Source: CAYPKG01 sp964411275
Lineage (GTDB): Bacteria; Bacillota; Clostridia; Christensenellales; CAG-138
Length of the DNA: 11,163 bases
NCBI GenBank assembly: GCA_964411275.1
Contig: CAYPKG010000053.1
Span: forward strand, 1 to 11,163
Reading direction: 5' to 3'
Shown: positions 1-5,789 of the stretch, one piece after another
How the letters are laid out: each line of letters begins with the position of its first letter
Position numbering within the stretch: position 1 is the stretch's first letter
Position numbers and translations under genes: made by a program
The notes under the pieces: model-generated
Databases searched by the model: none
Seen by the model: the letters and a program-made list of their open reading frames with translations, nothing else
Told to the model about the DNA's origin: nothing

Positions 1-600
1 GTCGATGCCGTGGGCCTTGCAGTCTATGAGATAGGGCGTGCCGAACGTGTTGTCGGCGATGACGGGCAGGCCGTTTTCATGGGCGATTGCCGCGATTGCC
101 TCGATGTCGGGAATGTTGATGTTGGGGTTGCCCAGTGTTTCAATGTAAATGCAGCGGGTTTTGCCGTTGATGGCGGCTTTGATGCCCTTTATGTCCTCAG
201 CATCCACCGCGTGGGCTTTGATGCCGTAGCGCTGCTCAAACCGCTGTAACAATAGCGTGTAGGAACCGCCATAGAGTGTGTTGATTGTAATGACCTCGCT
301 GCCGCTTTCTGCAAGGTTCTGTATGCAGGCGAGGATGGCCGCCATGCCGGAGGAGAAGCAAACCGTGCCCACGCCGCCCTCCAGGGCCGCGATGCGGTTT
401 TCCAGCACCGCCACGGTGGGGTTGCCGAGCCTGGTATAAATGCTGCCTGGCTTTTCCAGCGCAAACTGGGCGGCGGCATCCGCCGCATCGTCAAACACAT
501 AGGCGTTGGTTTGATAAATCGGCACGGCATGTGCGCCGGTGCGGGCGTCGTATTCGTATCCCGCATGAAGCTGCAGTGTGTCAAATCCGAGTTTCGTCAT
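1..600 (-). CDS. metY: O-acetylhomoserine sulfhydrylase (MetY-type, PLP), N-terminal part, runs off the window
   Basis: This is the first 200 codons of a Cys/Met-metabolism PLP enzyme; the rest lies before base 1. The family makes homocysteine from O-acetylhomoserine and sulfide in the cytoplasm, feeding methionine synthesis. Visible landmarks are the start MTKLGFDTLQLHAGYE, the PLP-phosphate motif YTRLGNPT (Y55, R57), SSGMAA (83-88), NTLYGGSY with the PLP-stacking Y110, ETLGNPN, and ADNTFGTPY with D183, which should bind the pyridine nitrogen. The PLP lysine is expected just past the truncation. ATG 600 is chosen because GGAGG (609-613) lies 8 nt upstream; the in-frame ATG at 606 would leave only 2 nt. 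The long start region YEYDARTGAHAVPIYQTNAYVF fits MetY better than MetB or MGL, but a methionine gamma-lyase cannot be fully excluded. A Met-rich attenuator lies directly upstream. Confidence 0.9.
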   Translation of the reverse strand, partial: MTKLGFDTLQLHAGYEYDARTGAHAVPIYQTNAYVFDDAADAAAQFALEKPGSIYTRLGNPTVAVLENRIAALEGGVGTVCFSSGMAAILACIQNLAESGSEVITINTLYGGSYTLLLQRFEQRYGIKAHAVDAEDIKGIKAAINGKTRCIYIETLGNPNINIPDIEAIAAIAHENGLPVIADNTFGTPYLIDCKAHGID

Positions 601-631
601 GTTCATTGCCTCCATAAAATAAAATTTCCAC

Positions 632-667
632 AAAAAAAGCCCCGTCCCGCGTTCTGCGAGACAGGGC
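632..667 (-). terminator. Intrinsic terminator in the metY leader (attenuator segments 3:4)
   Basis: Read on the minus strand, GCCCTGTCTCGC (667 to 656) pairs with GCGGGACGGGGC (650 to 639) over 12 bp with two G-U pairs and loop AGAAC. It is followed by seven U (638 to 632). It lies about 30 nt before the metY start codon and after the leader peptide stop, so it would end transcription before metY unless the antiterminator forms. Confidence 0.9.
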
Positions 668-712
668 ATATAACCTGTATTAATGTGCTAGATCAGCACA
701 TTCGCAGCACGC
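649..712 (-). promoter_or_regulatory. Antiterminator structure (segments 2:3) of the metY leader
   Basis: GCGTGCTGCGA (712 to 702) pairs with TCGCAGAACGC (659 to 649) over 10 bp with one G-A mismatch. The second strand takes the inner 5' arm and loop of the terminator. Inside this helix two hairpins fit: AATGTGCT/AGCACATT (695-702 with 682-689, loop GATCT) and ACAGG/CCTGT (674-678 with 661-665). The latter uses the lower 5' arm of the terminator. Together they form a three-way junction incompatible with the 12-bp terminator stem. Base 702 is shared between two helices, so one end pair must give way. Confidence 0.7.
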
Positions 713-785
713 AAATTGGTGTGAGACGCATCATCATCTCACACATGGGCATCATCATGCTGCTGTTGTAAGCCTTACTAAACAT
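693..785 (-). CDS. Methionine-rich leader peptide (30 aa) of the metY attenuator
   Basis: This small gene starts at ATG 785, with AAGGAGG at 794-800 and an 8-nt spacer, better than many full genes here. It ends at TGA 693-695. Of 30 residues, 9 are Met (positions 1, 10-12, 14, 17-19, 29) and 3 are Cys (15, 25, 30). The Met codons fall in two triplet runs placed before the antiterminator arm. It has no signal peptide, domain or other sign of a functional protein, so the act of translating it is the likely function. The frame is open further upstream (to 890), but those codons lie at or before the predicted promoter and have no ribosome binding site. Confidence 0.85.
   Translation of the reverse strand: MFSKAYNSSMMMPMCEMMMRLTPICVLRMC
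704..763 (-). promoter_or_regulatory. Anti-antiterminator helix (segments 1:2) of the metY leader
   Basis: On the minus strand GCAGCATG (763 to 756, codons 8-10 of the leader peptide) can pair with CGTGCTGC (711 to 704, codons 25-28) over 8 bp including one G-U. It encloses the GTGTGAGA/TCTCACAC hairpin. This would hide the 5' arm of the antiterminator when the leader is not being translated, favouring termination. A ribosome stalled on Met codons 10-12 would sit on the first strand and break it. The complementarity is seen; the role is inferred. Confidence 0.65.
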
Positions 786-836
786 TCGATGGCCCTCCTT
801 CTTTGCGTAGTTTGTGCCACATCGGCCTTGATATGC

Positions 837-865
837 ATCGTAAACCATATAGTAGCGCTTGTCAA
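837..865 (-). promoter_or_regulatory. Sigma-A type promoter of the metY leader
   Basis: On the minus strand a perfect -35 TTGACA (865 to 860), a 17-bp spacer and -10 TACGAT (842 to 837, 4 of 6) predict a start near 828-830. That is about 30 nt before the leader ribosome binding site. The -35 box points away from the deacetylase gene, whose own promoter is not recognisable. Confidence 0.75.
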
Positions 866-929
866 GTCCTTTTTTACCCTCTCTTCGCATAGGATTGTTG
901 TGAGCAAAACGGTTGAGGAGGCGGATGGC

Positions 930-1745
930 GTGCGTATATTTGTATTGACAAAAAAGACATTGATCATCATTGGAGCGGTGCTGTTGCTGCTAATCGCAGG
1001 GCTTGTGGTCGCTTTGGTGCTGACAGGCGGGGAGAAGGCGGAAGCAACGTCGGCCGGCAGGGTCGAAGAGTACGAGCTGGAGGTTTTGGCAGGGAAAAAG
1101 CGGGAGCTGCCGGTGTACAGCGTGGCGAGGGACGATAAGAAAATCGCGCTCACAATCGACGCGGCCTGGGAGGATGACAAAACCCCCTTTATATTGGAGG
1201 AGCTGGACCGGCAGGGAGTGAAAGCCACATTTTTCCTGTGCGGGTTCTGGGCGGATAAGTATCCGGAGAATGTAAAGGCCATCCATGATAAGGGCCATGA
1301 ACTGGGGAACCATTCTGACACACACCCGCATATGAACAAGCTGGATGCGGCGGCGATCCAAAAGGAGTTGACGGATTTCGATGACAAGATGGAGAAGATG
1401 GTGGGCAAGCGCTGCACAGTGTTTCGCGCGCCATATGGCGAGTATAACGATCTTGTTATCACCACCACGCGGGCTATGGGATATACGCCAGTACAATGGA
1501 ACATCGATACAATCGACTGGAAGGAAGAAAGAAGCACCCAGACCATTTTGAATGGGGTTTTGCCAAAGCTGTCTTCAGGCTGCATTATCCTGTGCCACAA
1601 CAACGGCTATAAGATCAAGGAATATTTGCCGGAGCTGATCAAGACCGCCAAAGAGCAGGGCTATGAGTTTGTAACGGTGAGCGAATTGCTGCTGCCGGGG
1701 GATACCATGATCGACGTGAACGGGGTGCAAAAGCCAGCGGCGTAA
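930..1745 (+). CDS. Membrane-anchored polysaccharide deacetylase family protein (PdaB-like, NodB domain)
   Basis: This 271-aa protein has a single membrane segment (about 10-32, LIIIGAVLLLLIAGLVVALV) and an extracellular NodB-type deacetylase domain (about 70-255). Family members remove acetyl groups from peptidoglycan or other polysaccharides using a metal ion. Motifs seen: TIDAAWEDD (75-83), with D77 as likely base; HSDTH (128-132), metal histidines 128 and 132; RAPYG (166-170); DTIDW (193-197); and LCH (221-223). The second Asp of the usual TFDDG motif is Ala, resembling PdaB-type proteins with FDISW. GTG 930 is chosen for GAGGAGG at 915-921 with 8-nt spacing. In-frame codons back to 789 overlap the divergent metY leader and have no ribosome binding site. 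The gene stands alone with a terminator behind it. PdaB proteins are often tied to sporulation, but nothing here proves that role. Confidence 0.85.
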   Translation: MRIFVLTKKTLIIIGAVLLLLIAGLVVALVLTGGEKAEATSAGRVEEYELEVLAGKKRELPVYSVARDDKKIALTIDAAWEDDKTPFILEELDRQGVKATFFLCGFWADKYPENVKAIHDKGHELGNHSDTHPHMNKLDAAAIQKELTDFDDKMEKMVGKRCTVFRAPYGEYNDLVITTTRAMGYTPVQWNIDTIDWKEERSTQTILNGVLPKLSSGCIILCHNNGYKIKEYLPELIKTAKEQGYEFVTVSELLLPGDTMIDVNGVQKPAA

Positions 1746-1766
1746 ATTTACATACATTAATTGGCT

Positions 1767-1806
1767 AAAAAGCGGAAATCACCATATAAGGTTTCCGCTT
1801 TTTCTT
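1767..1806 (+). terminator. Intrinsic terminator after the deacetylase gene
   Basis: AAGCGGAAA (1770-1778) and TTTCCGCTT (1792-1800) form a perfect 9-bp stem, extended by A/T pairs on both sides, followed by TTTTTCTT. The A-run before the stem means it could also work from the other strand. It separates the deacetylase from the queA operon. Confidence 0.85.
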
Positions 1807-1837
1807 AAAGGCCGCTTATTATTTAATTCCAGCGTTG

Positions 1838-1866
1838 TTGCCATTTCTCTGATCATCTCATATAAT
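1838..1866 (+). promoter_or_regulatory. Sigma-A type promoter of the queA-tgt-tsaE-tsaB-rimI operon
   Basis: TTGCCA (1838-1843, 5 of 6), a 17-bp spacer and a perfect TATAAT (1861-1866) predict transcription from about 1873. This lies past the ATG at 1872, which supports the later TTG start of queA. No preQ1 riboswitch is visible in the roughly 45-nt leader. Confidence 0.8.
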
Positions 1867-1916
1867 CTAAATTGGATTGTTATGCACAGGAACGTGCAGT
1901 AGAAAGAAGGCATAGT

Positions 1917-2939
1917 TTGCAGACCAGGGATTTTTGCTATGATCTCCCGGAGGAATTGATCGCACAAACGCCCATGGCGGTGCGCTCCGCCTCAAGAATG
2001 CTGGTGTATCACCGGACGGATGGGCGGATCGAGGACAAGGCGTTTTCCGATGTGGCGGACTACCTCAATCCGGGGGATGTATTGGTGCGAAACACCACCC
2101 GGGTCATTCCCGCACGGCTTTACGGCAGGCGGGAAGAAACCGGCGGCAATATGGAATTCTTGCTTTTAAGGCGGGTGGAGGGGGACGACTGGGAATGCCT
2201 CGTCAAGCCCGGCAGGCGGGCAAAGACCGGGCTGACATTTGCTATCACGGATGAGCTTTCCGCTACCATCTTACGCTCTACAGAGGATGGTGGGCGAATT
2301 GTGCGCCTAAACTATGACGGCATATTTGAAGAGGTGCTGGACCGGGCCGGGCAGGTACCACTGCCGCCATATATTACAGAGCGGCTTGCGGACAAGGAGC
2401 GGTATCAGACGGTGTACGCCAAGGAGGACGGCTCCGCCGCGGCACCCACGGCAGGGCTGCATTTCACGCCGGAGCTACTTAAGCGCATTGAGGATAAGGG
2501 CGTTGCCATCGCGGATGTGCTGCTGCATGTGGGGCTTGGGACGTTTCGGCCGGTGTCGGCACAAACCGTGGAAGAGCATCACATGCACGCGGAATACTAT
2601 CAGGTGACAAAAGAGGCAGCGGACCGGATCAACCGCGCCCGGGCGGCTTGCGGGCGGATTGTGGCCGTGGGCAGTACCTCCTGCCGGACGCTGGAAAGCA
2701 TCGCTGACGAAAGCGGCGTTGTTCACCCGGGATCAGGCTGGACAAGCATATTCATTACCCCGGGCTACTGCTTTAAGGCGGTGGACGCGCTCATTACCAA
2801 TTTCCACCTGCCGGAAAGCACGCTGTTGATGCTGGTCAGCGCCCTGGCCACGAGGGAGGAGATGCTCCGGGTATATGCCCACGCGGTGGAGGAGCGGTAC
2901 CGGTTCTTTTCCTTTGGCGATGCATCACTAATACTATAA
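1917..2939 (+). CDS. queA: S-adenosylmethionine:tRNA ribosyltransferase-isomerase QueA
   Basis: QueA moves the ribosyl part of SAM onto 7-aminomethyl-7-deazaguanine at wobble position 34 of tRNA, giving epoxyqueuosine. The 340-aa product matches the family's usual length. It opens with TRDFCYDLPEELIAQTP and carries LPPYI (149-153), YAKEDGSAAAPTAGLHFT (167-184), LHVGLGTFRPV (203-213), HHMHAEYY, TNFHLPESTLLMLV (294-307) and YRFFSFGDA (328-336). The TTG at 1917 is chosen as start because AGAAGG (1905-1910) precedes it by 6 nt and the next residues align with QueA N-termini. The upstream ATG at 1872 sits at the predicted transcription start. Its stop overlaps a possible tgt start (TAATG), so the two are tightly coupled. 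Confidence 0.95.
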   Translation: MQTRDFCYDLPEELIAQTPMAVRSASRMLVYHRTDGRIEDKAFSDVADYLNPGDVLVRNTTRVIPARLYGRREETGGNMEFLLLRRVEGDDWECLVKPGRRAKTGLTFAITDELSATILRSTEDGGRIVRLNYDGIFEEVLDRAGQVPLPPYITERLADKERYQTVYAKEDGSAAAPTAGLHFTPELLKRIEDKGVAIADVLLHVGLGTFRPVSAQTVEEHHMHAEYYQVTKEAADRINRARAACGRIVAVGSTSCRTLESIADESGVVHPGSGWTSIFITPGYCFKAVDALITNFHLPESTLLMLVSALATREEMLRVYAHAVEERYRFFSFGDASLIL

Positions 2940-2956
2940 TGGACGGAACGAATGCG

Positions 2957-4075
2957 ATGAAACCTTTTACGTTTGAGCTCATCAAAACCTGCAAGCAGTC
3001 CGGCGCGCGGCTTGGGCGGCTTATTACCCCCCACGGCGTGATCGAGACCCCGTGTTATATGCCGGTGGGCACCCAGGCCACCGTAAAGGCCATGACGCCC
3101 CGGGACTTGAAGGACGCGGGGGCAAATATCATATTGGCCAACACCTATCATTTATATATGCGCCCAGGCAACAAGCTTGTGAAGGACGCTGGCGGGCTGC
3201 ATGAATTCATGCGCTGGGACAGGCCAATCCTCACGGACAGCGGCGGGTTTCAGGTGTTTAGCCTGGCGAAGATGAACAGAATTCAGGAGGATGGTGTGGA
3301 GTTTCGCTCCCATATCGACGGAAGCCGCCATTTCTTTACGCCGGAAAGCGTGATGGAGATCGAGCAGGATTTGGGCGCGGACATCGCCATGGCATTCGAC
3401 GAGTGCGCGCCGTACCCCAGCACCGAGCAGTACACAAAAGAGGCGATGGAACGCACCCACCGCTGGGCTGCCCGCTGCAAGGCGGCGCACGTGCGGGAGG
3501 ATCAGGCGCTGTTCGGCATCGTACAGGGGGGGATGTATCCGGAGCTTCGAATTGAAAGCGCGAAGGTGCTTTCCGACATGGATTTCATCGGCTATGGCAT
3601 CGGCGGCCTGTCGGTGGGAGAGCCAAAGCCCATCATGTATGAAATGCTGGAGAATATGATGCCCTTTATGCCTATCAATAAGCCCCGATACCTCATGGGC
3701 GTTGGCAGCCCCGATTGCCTTGTGGAAGGGGTCATCCGGGGAATAGACATGTTCGATTGCGTGCTGCAAACCAGGATCGCGAGAAATGGGCTGGCACTGA
3801 CGAACAATGGCAAAAGAATGCTGCGCAACAAGGAGTTTGAGCGGGATTTTACCCCCATTGAAGACGGGTGTGGCTGTTATGCCTGCCGGGAGGGGTTCTC
3901 AAGAGCGTATATTCGGCATCTAGTCAAGGCCAAGGAGATATTATCCGCCCAGCTCATCACCGCCCACAACCTGCATTTTTCCCTGCATCTGATGGAACAG
4001 GTGCGCGAGGCCATTTTAGAGGACCGGCTTCTGGACTTTCGTAAAGAGCTCATGGAAAGGGGCGCGTTGGATTGA
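2957..4075 (+). CDS. tgt: Queuine/preQ1 tRNA-guanine transglycosylase Tgt
   Basis: Tgt swaps guanine 34 of Asp, Asn, His and Tyr tRNAs for preQ1, the step before QueA. Counted from ATG 2957 (372 aa), landmarks are FELIKTCKQSGARLG, ANTYHLYMRPG, DSGGFQVFSL (D94), GIVQGG, GGLSVGEP, YLMGVGSPD and MFDCV with the expected nucleophile D267. The zinc site is C305, C307, C310 and H337. The motif after the nucleophile reads LQTR where LPTR is usual. ATG 2957 gives a family-like N-terminus (MKPFTFELIKTC) with a weak GGACGG about 10 nt upstream. ATG 2939, overlapping the queA stop, would add six residues and is possible through translational coupling. The stop overlaps the tsaE start (TTGA). Confidence 0.95.
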   Translation: MKPFTFELIKTCKQSGARLGRLITPHGVIETPCYMPVGTQATVKAMTPRDLKDAGANIILANTYHLYMRPGNKLVKDAGGLHEFMRWDRPILTDSGGFQVFSLAKMNRIQEDGVEFRSHIDGSRHFFTPESVMEIEQDLGADIAMAFDECAPYPSTEQYTKEAMERTHRWAARCKAAHVREDQALFGIVQGGMYPELRIESAKVLSDMDFIGYGIGGLSVGEPKPIMYEMLENMMPFMPINKPRYLMGVGSPDCLVEGVIRGIDMFDCVLQTRIARNGLALTNNGKRMLRNKEFERDFTPIEDGCGCYACREGFSRAYIRHLVKAKEILSAQLITAHNLHFSLHLMEQVREAILEDRLLDFRKELMERGALD

Positions 4076-4524
4076 AAACTTGGATCACGAATACCGAACA
4101 GGAAACGGAGTCTCTCGGGGCGGCCCTGGCCCCGGGGCTGTTCCCAGGCGCGTTTCTCGCCTTGTATGGCGGCCTGGGCGCGGGGAAAACCGCCTTTTGC
4201 CGTGGATTGGCCCAAGCGCTTTCGAATGAGGGCGTCACAAGCCCCACGTTTACAATCGTCCAGGAGCACCCAGGGAAAGACTTCATGCTGTTCCATTTTG
4301 ACGCGTACCGCCTGAAAAACGAGGAGGAGCTGTACGGCATTGGATATTTTGACTATTTGGACAGAAACGGCGTAATATTGATGGAATGGCCTGATATTGT
4401 GCCTGGCGCGCTGCCCAGCGAACGGCTGGATGTGCGCATTGTGGGGGCTGGAGATGCGTCCCGCAGTATTACCATGACGCCTAGGGGCGTGAGGCACCAG
4501 ACGCTTTTGAACGGGCTTTTCTAA
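4072..4524 (+). CDS. tsaE: tRNA t6A biosynthesis ATPase TsaE
   Basis: TsaE is the small P-loop ATPase that works with TsaB and TsaD in making N6-threonylcarbamoyl-adenosine at position 37 of ANN-decoding tRNAs. The 150-aa product has the normal size. It shows Walker A GGLGAGKT (33-40), SPTFTIVQE (57-65), FHFDAYR (74-80) and ILMEWPDIV (102-110), all typical of the family. TTG 4072 is the start because it overlaps the tgt stop by two bases (TTGA) and AAGGGG lies about 9 nt upstream; the protein then begins MKTWITNTEQET. It is followed by tsaB after 12 nt, and its stop codon abuts the tsaB ribosome binding site. Confidence 0.93.
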   Translation: MKTWITNTEQETESLGAALAPGLFPGAFLALYGGLGAGKTAFCRGLAQALSNEGVTSPTFTIVQEHPGKDFMLFHFDAYRLKNEEELYGIGYFDYLDRNGVILMEWPDIVPGALPSERLDVRIVGAGDASRSITMTPRGVRHQTLLNGLF

Positions 4525-4536
4525 GGAGGGATGAGC

Positions 4537-5226
4537 ATGCGATTACTGGGATTGGAAACCGCGGGACCAACCGCATCGGTGGCGATCCTTTTTGACGGCC
4601 TGGTTAAGGCCGAATACTGCTTAAACAACACCAAAACCCACTCGGAAACCATACTGCCCATGGCAGAGAGGCTTCTTTCTGACCTATCCCTTGGCCCAAA
4701 GGATATTGACGGGATTTGCGTGGACGTGGGGCCTGGCTCCTTTACCGGGGTTCGCATCGGCGTTTGCGCGGCAAACGCAATGGGGCTGGCGCTGAAAATT
4801 CCTGTCATCGGGGTGGATGCGCCCAGGGTGCTGTATCAGACGTTTGTACCGTTCCTAGTACCGGTTGCGGTGCTGATCGACGCCAGACAGGAAAACCTCT
4901 ACGCCTCCTTATTTCAGGATGGTGACTGCACCATCGGCCCCGTGGCCACCACCCTCTCGAAATTCTTAACCGAAATTCCGCCAAATACGTTATTTTTAGG
5001 GGATGGGGCCATGGCGTACCGGGAGAAAATATCAGCCGCATGCGCTTCCCCGCTATTCGCCCCAGAATGGATGGCCCAAGGCAGGGCGTCCGCCCTCTTG
5101 TATGCGGGCGCTGATAAGATCGCGGCGGCAGGCGGGCTCAACGACATGCCACGCGAGGCGGAGCCCCTGTATTTACGGCCGTCCCAGGCGGAGCGCATGT
5201 GGGAAATCCGCCATGGCAATCGATGA
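4537..5226 (+). CDS. tsaB: tRNA t6A biosynthesis protein TsaB
   Basis: TsaB is an inactive sugar-kinase-fold (ASKHA) protein that dimerises with TsaD and scaffolds the t6A complex in the cytoplasm. The 229-aa product carries the N-terminal LLGLETAGPTASVAI strand-turn, KTHSETILP (33-41), and the hallmark VDVGPGSFTGVRIG (62-75), followed by NAMGLAL. ATG 4537 is chosen because AAGGAGG at 4523-4529 sits 7 nt away; ATG 4531 would leave one base. The TsaD-specific metal-binding HxxxH motif is absent, as expected for TsaB. rimI follows after 21 nt. Confidence 0.93.
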   Translation: MRLLGLETAGPTASVAILFDGLVKAEYCLNNTKTHSETILPMAERLLSDLSLGPKDIDGICVDVGPGSFTGVRIGVCAANAMGLALKIPVIGVDAPRVLYQTFVPFLVPVAVLIDARQENLYASLFQDGDCTIGPVATTLSKFLTEIPPNTLFLGDGAMAYREKISAACASPLFAPEWMAQGRASALLYAGADKIAAAGGLNDMPREAEPLYLRPSQAERMWEIRHGNR

Positions 5227-5247
5227 TGTAGAGAAAGCTTATTGAGT

Positions 5248-5748
5248 ATGGAAGAAGTAATATTGTTCCGGCCTATGACGAAGGCGGATGTTCCCACGGT
5301 GGCGTATCTGGAGCAGGTGTGCTTTCCTTCCCCCTGGACGGAAAATATGCTAAAGAGAGAAATGAAAAACCGGCTTGCCCATTATCACGTGATGGAGCAG
5401 GAGGGGAAAATTGTGGCCTATGCCGGAATGTGGATACTGTTCGACGAGGCGCATATCACCAATGTGGCGGTGCTGCCCCAGTGCCGCCGAAAGGGGATCG
5501 GGCGGCAGATGATGCTTTTGAGCATGGGTGTAGCCCGCAAGCTGGGGGCGCAGCGGATGACGCTGGAGGTGCGGGAAAGCAACCTCAGCGCCCAGGCGCT
5601 TTACGGACAACTGGATTTCGAAAATGCCGGCAGACGCAAAGGATATTATTCCGACACAGGAGAGGATGCGTTTATACTCTGGAACGAGGATATCGGCGCG
5701 ACGCTTGCGAAAAACCACGAGACTATGGAAAACACTGGCGATTTATGA
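5248..5748 (+). CDS. rimI: GNAT N-acetyltransferase RimI (ribosomal protein S18-alanine type)
   Basis: This GNAT-fold enzyme of 166 aa would transfer acetyl from acetyl-CoA to the N-terminus of ribosomal protein S18, judged by family and by position next to tsaB. It has CFPSPWTENMLKREM (25-39), ITNVAVLP (70-77), the acetyl-CoA loop QCRRKGIG (78-85) and LEVRESNLSAQALYGQLDFE (106-125). ATG 5248 gives a typical RimI N-terminus; an in-frame TTG at 5242 adds two residues and is closer to the weak GAGAAAG (5231-5237). The tail after about residue 150 is a short, unconserved extension. In many Bacillota tsaD follows rimI; here it does not. Confidence 0.9.
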   Translation: MEEVILFRPMTKADVPTVAYLEQVCFPSPWTENMLKREMKNRLAHYHVMEQEGKIVAYAGMWILFDEAHITNVAVLPQCRRKGIGRQMMLLSMGVARKLGAQRMTLEVRESNLSAQALYGQLDFENAGRRKGYYSDTGEDAFILWNEDIGATLAKNHETMENTGDL

Positions 5749-5754
5749 TATAAC
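5726..5754 (+). promoter_or_regulatory. Possible weak promoter before the SEC-C protein gene
   Basis: TGGAAA (5726-5731, 4 of 6) and TATAAC (5749-5754, 5 of 6) are 17 bp apart, overlapping the end of rimI. They could drive the next gene separately. Readthrough from the queA operon is equally possible because no terminator is visible between them. Confidence 0.35.
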
Positions 5755-5789
5755 AATATTGGAAACATGAGTGAGGAGAGATACATTAC

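Larger units (their letters stand above)
632..830 (-). promoter_or_regulatory. Methionine transcription attenuator (leader peptide type) of metY
   Basis: The whole 5' leader from the predicted start point (about 828-830) to the intrinsic terminator reads as a classical ribosome-mediated attenuator. It has a well-initiated Met-rich peptide gene (693-785), an internal hairpin GTGTGAGA/TCTCACAC (737-744 with 719-726, 8 bp, 10-nt loop holding the second ATG-ATG-ATG run), and three mutually exclusive helices listed separately. The elements and pairings are seen directly. The mechanism is inferred from the trp/his/leu attenuators: stalling at Met codons would free the antiterminator arm, while a ribosome finishing at the stop codon would cover it and let the terminator form. 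No S-box or T-box conserved sequence is visible. Confidence 0.85.

Noticed and set aside
600..865. S-box (SAM) riboswitch or Met T-box as the control of metY
   Set aside because: The leader has a terminator, but I see neither the conserved T-box sequence (TGGNACCGCG-like) nor the SAM-I core. Instead it holds a strongly initiated Met-rich reading frame.
888..895. CATAGGAT as a sporulation sigma-factor -10 box for the deacetylase
   Set aside because: It resembles a sigma-E/G type -10, but no matching -35 is found at the right distance.
789..929. N-terminal extension of the deacetylase from ATG 789 or GTG 900
   Set aside because: It would overlap the divergent metY promoter and leader, has no ribosome binding site and would put extra residues before a normal membrane anchor. 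GTG 930 has GAGGAGG at 8 nt.
755..1603. 282-codon open frame on the minus strand
   Set aside because: It lies opposite the deacetylase gene, is Ser-rich without recognisable motifs, and is a shadow of the real frame.
1872..1916. ATG 1872 as the start of queA
   Set aside because: It sits at the predicted transcription start (TATAAT at 1861-1866), has no ribosome binding site, and adds 15 residues not seen in QueA.
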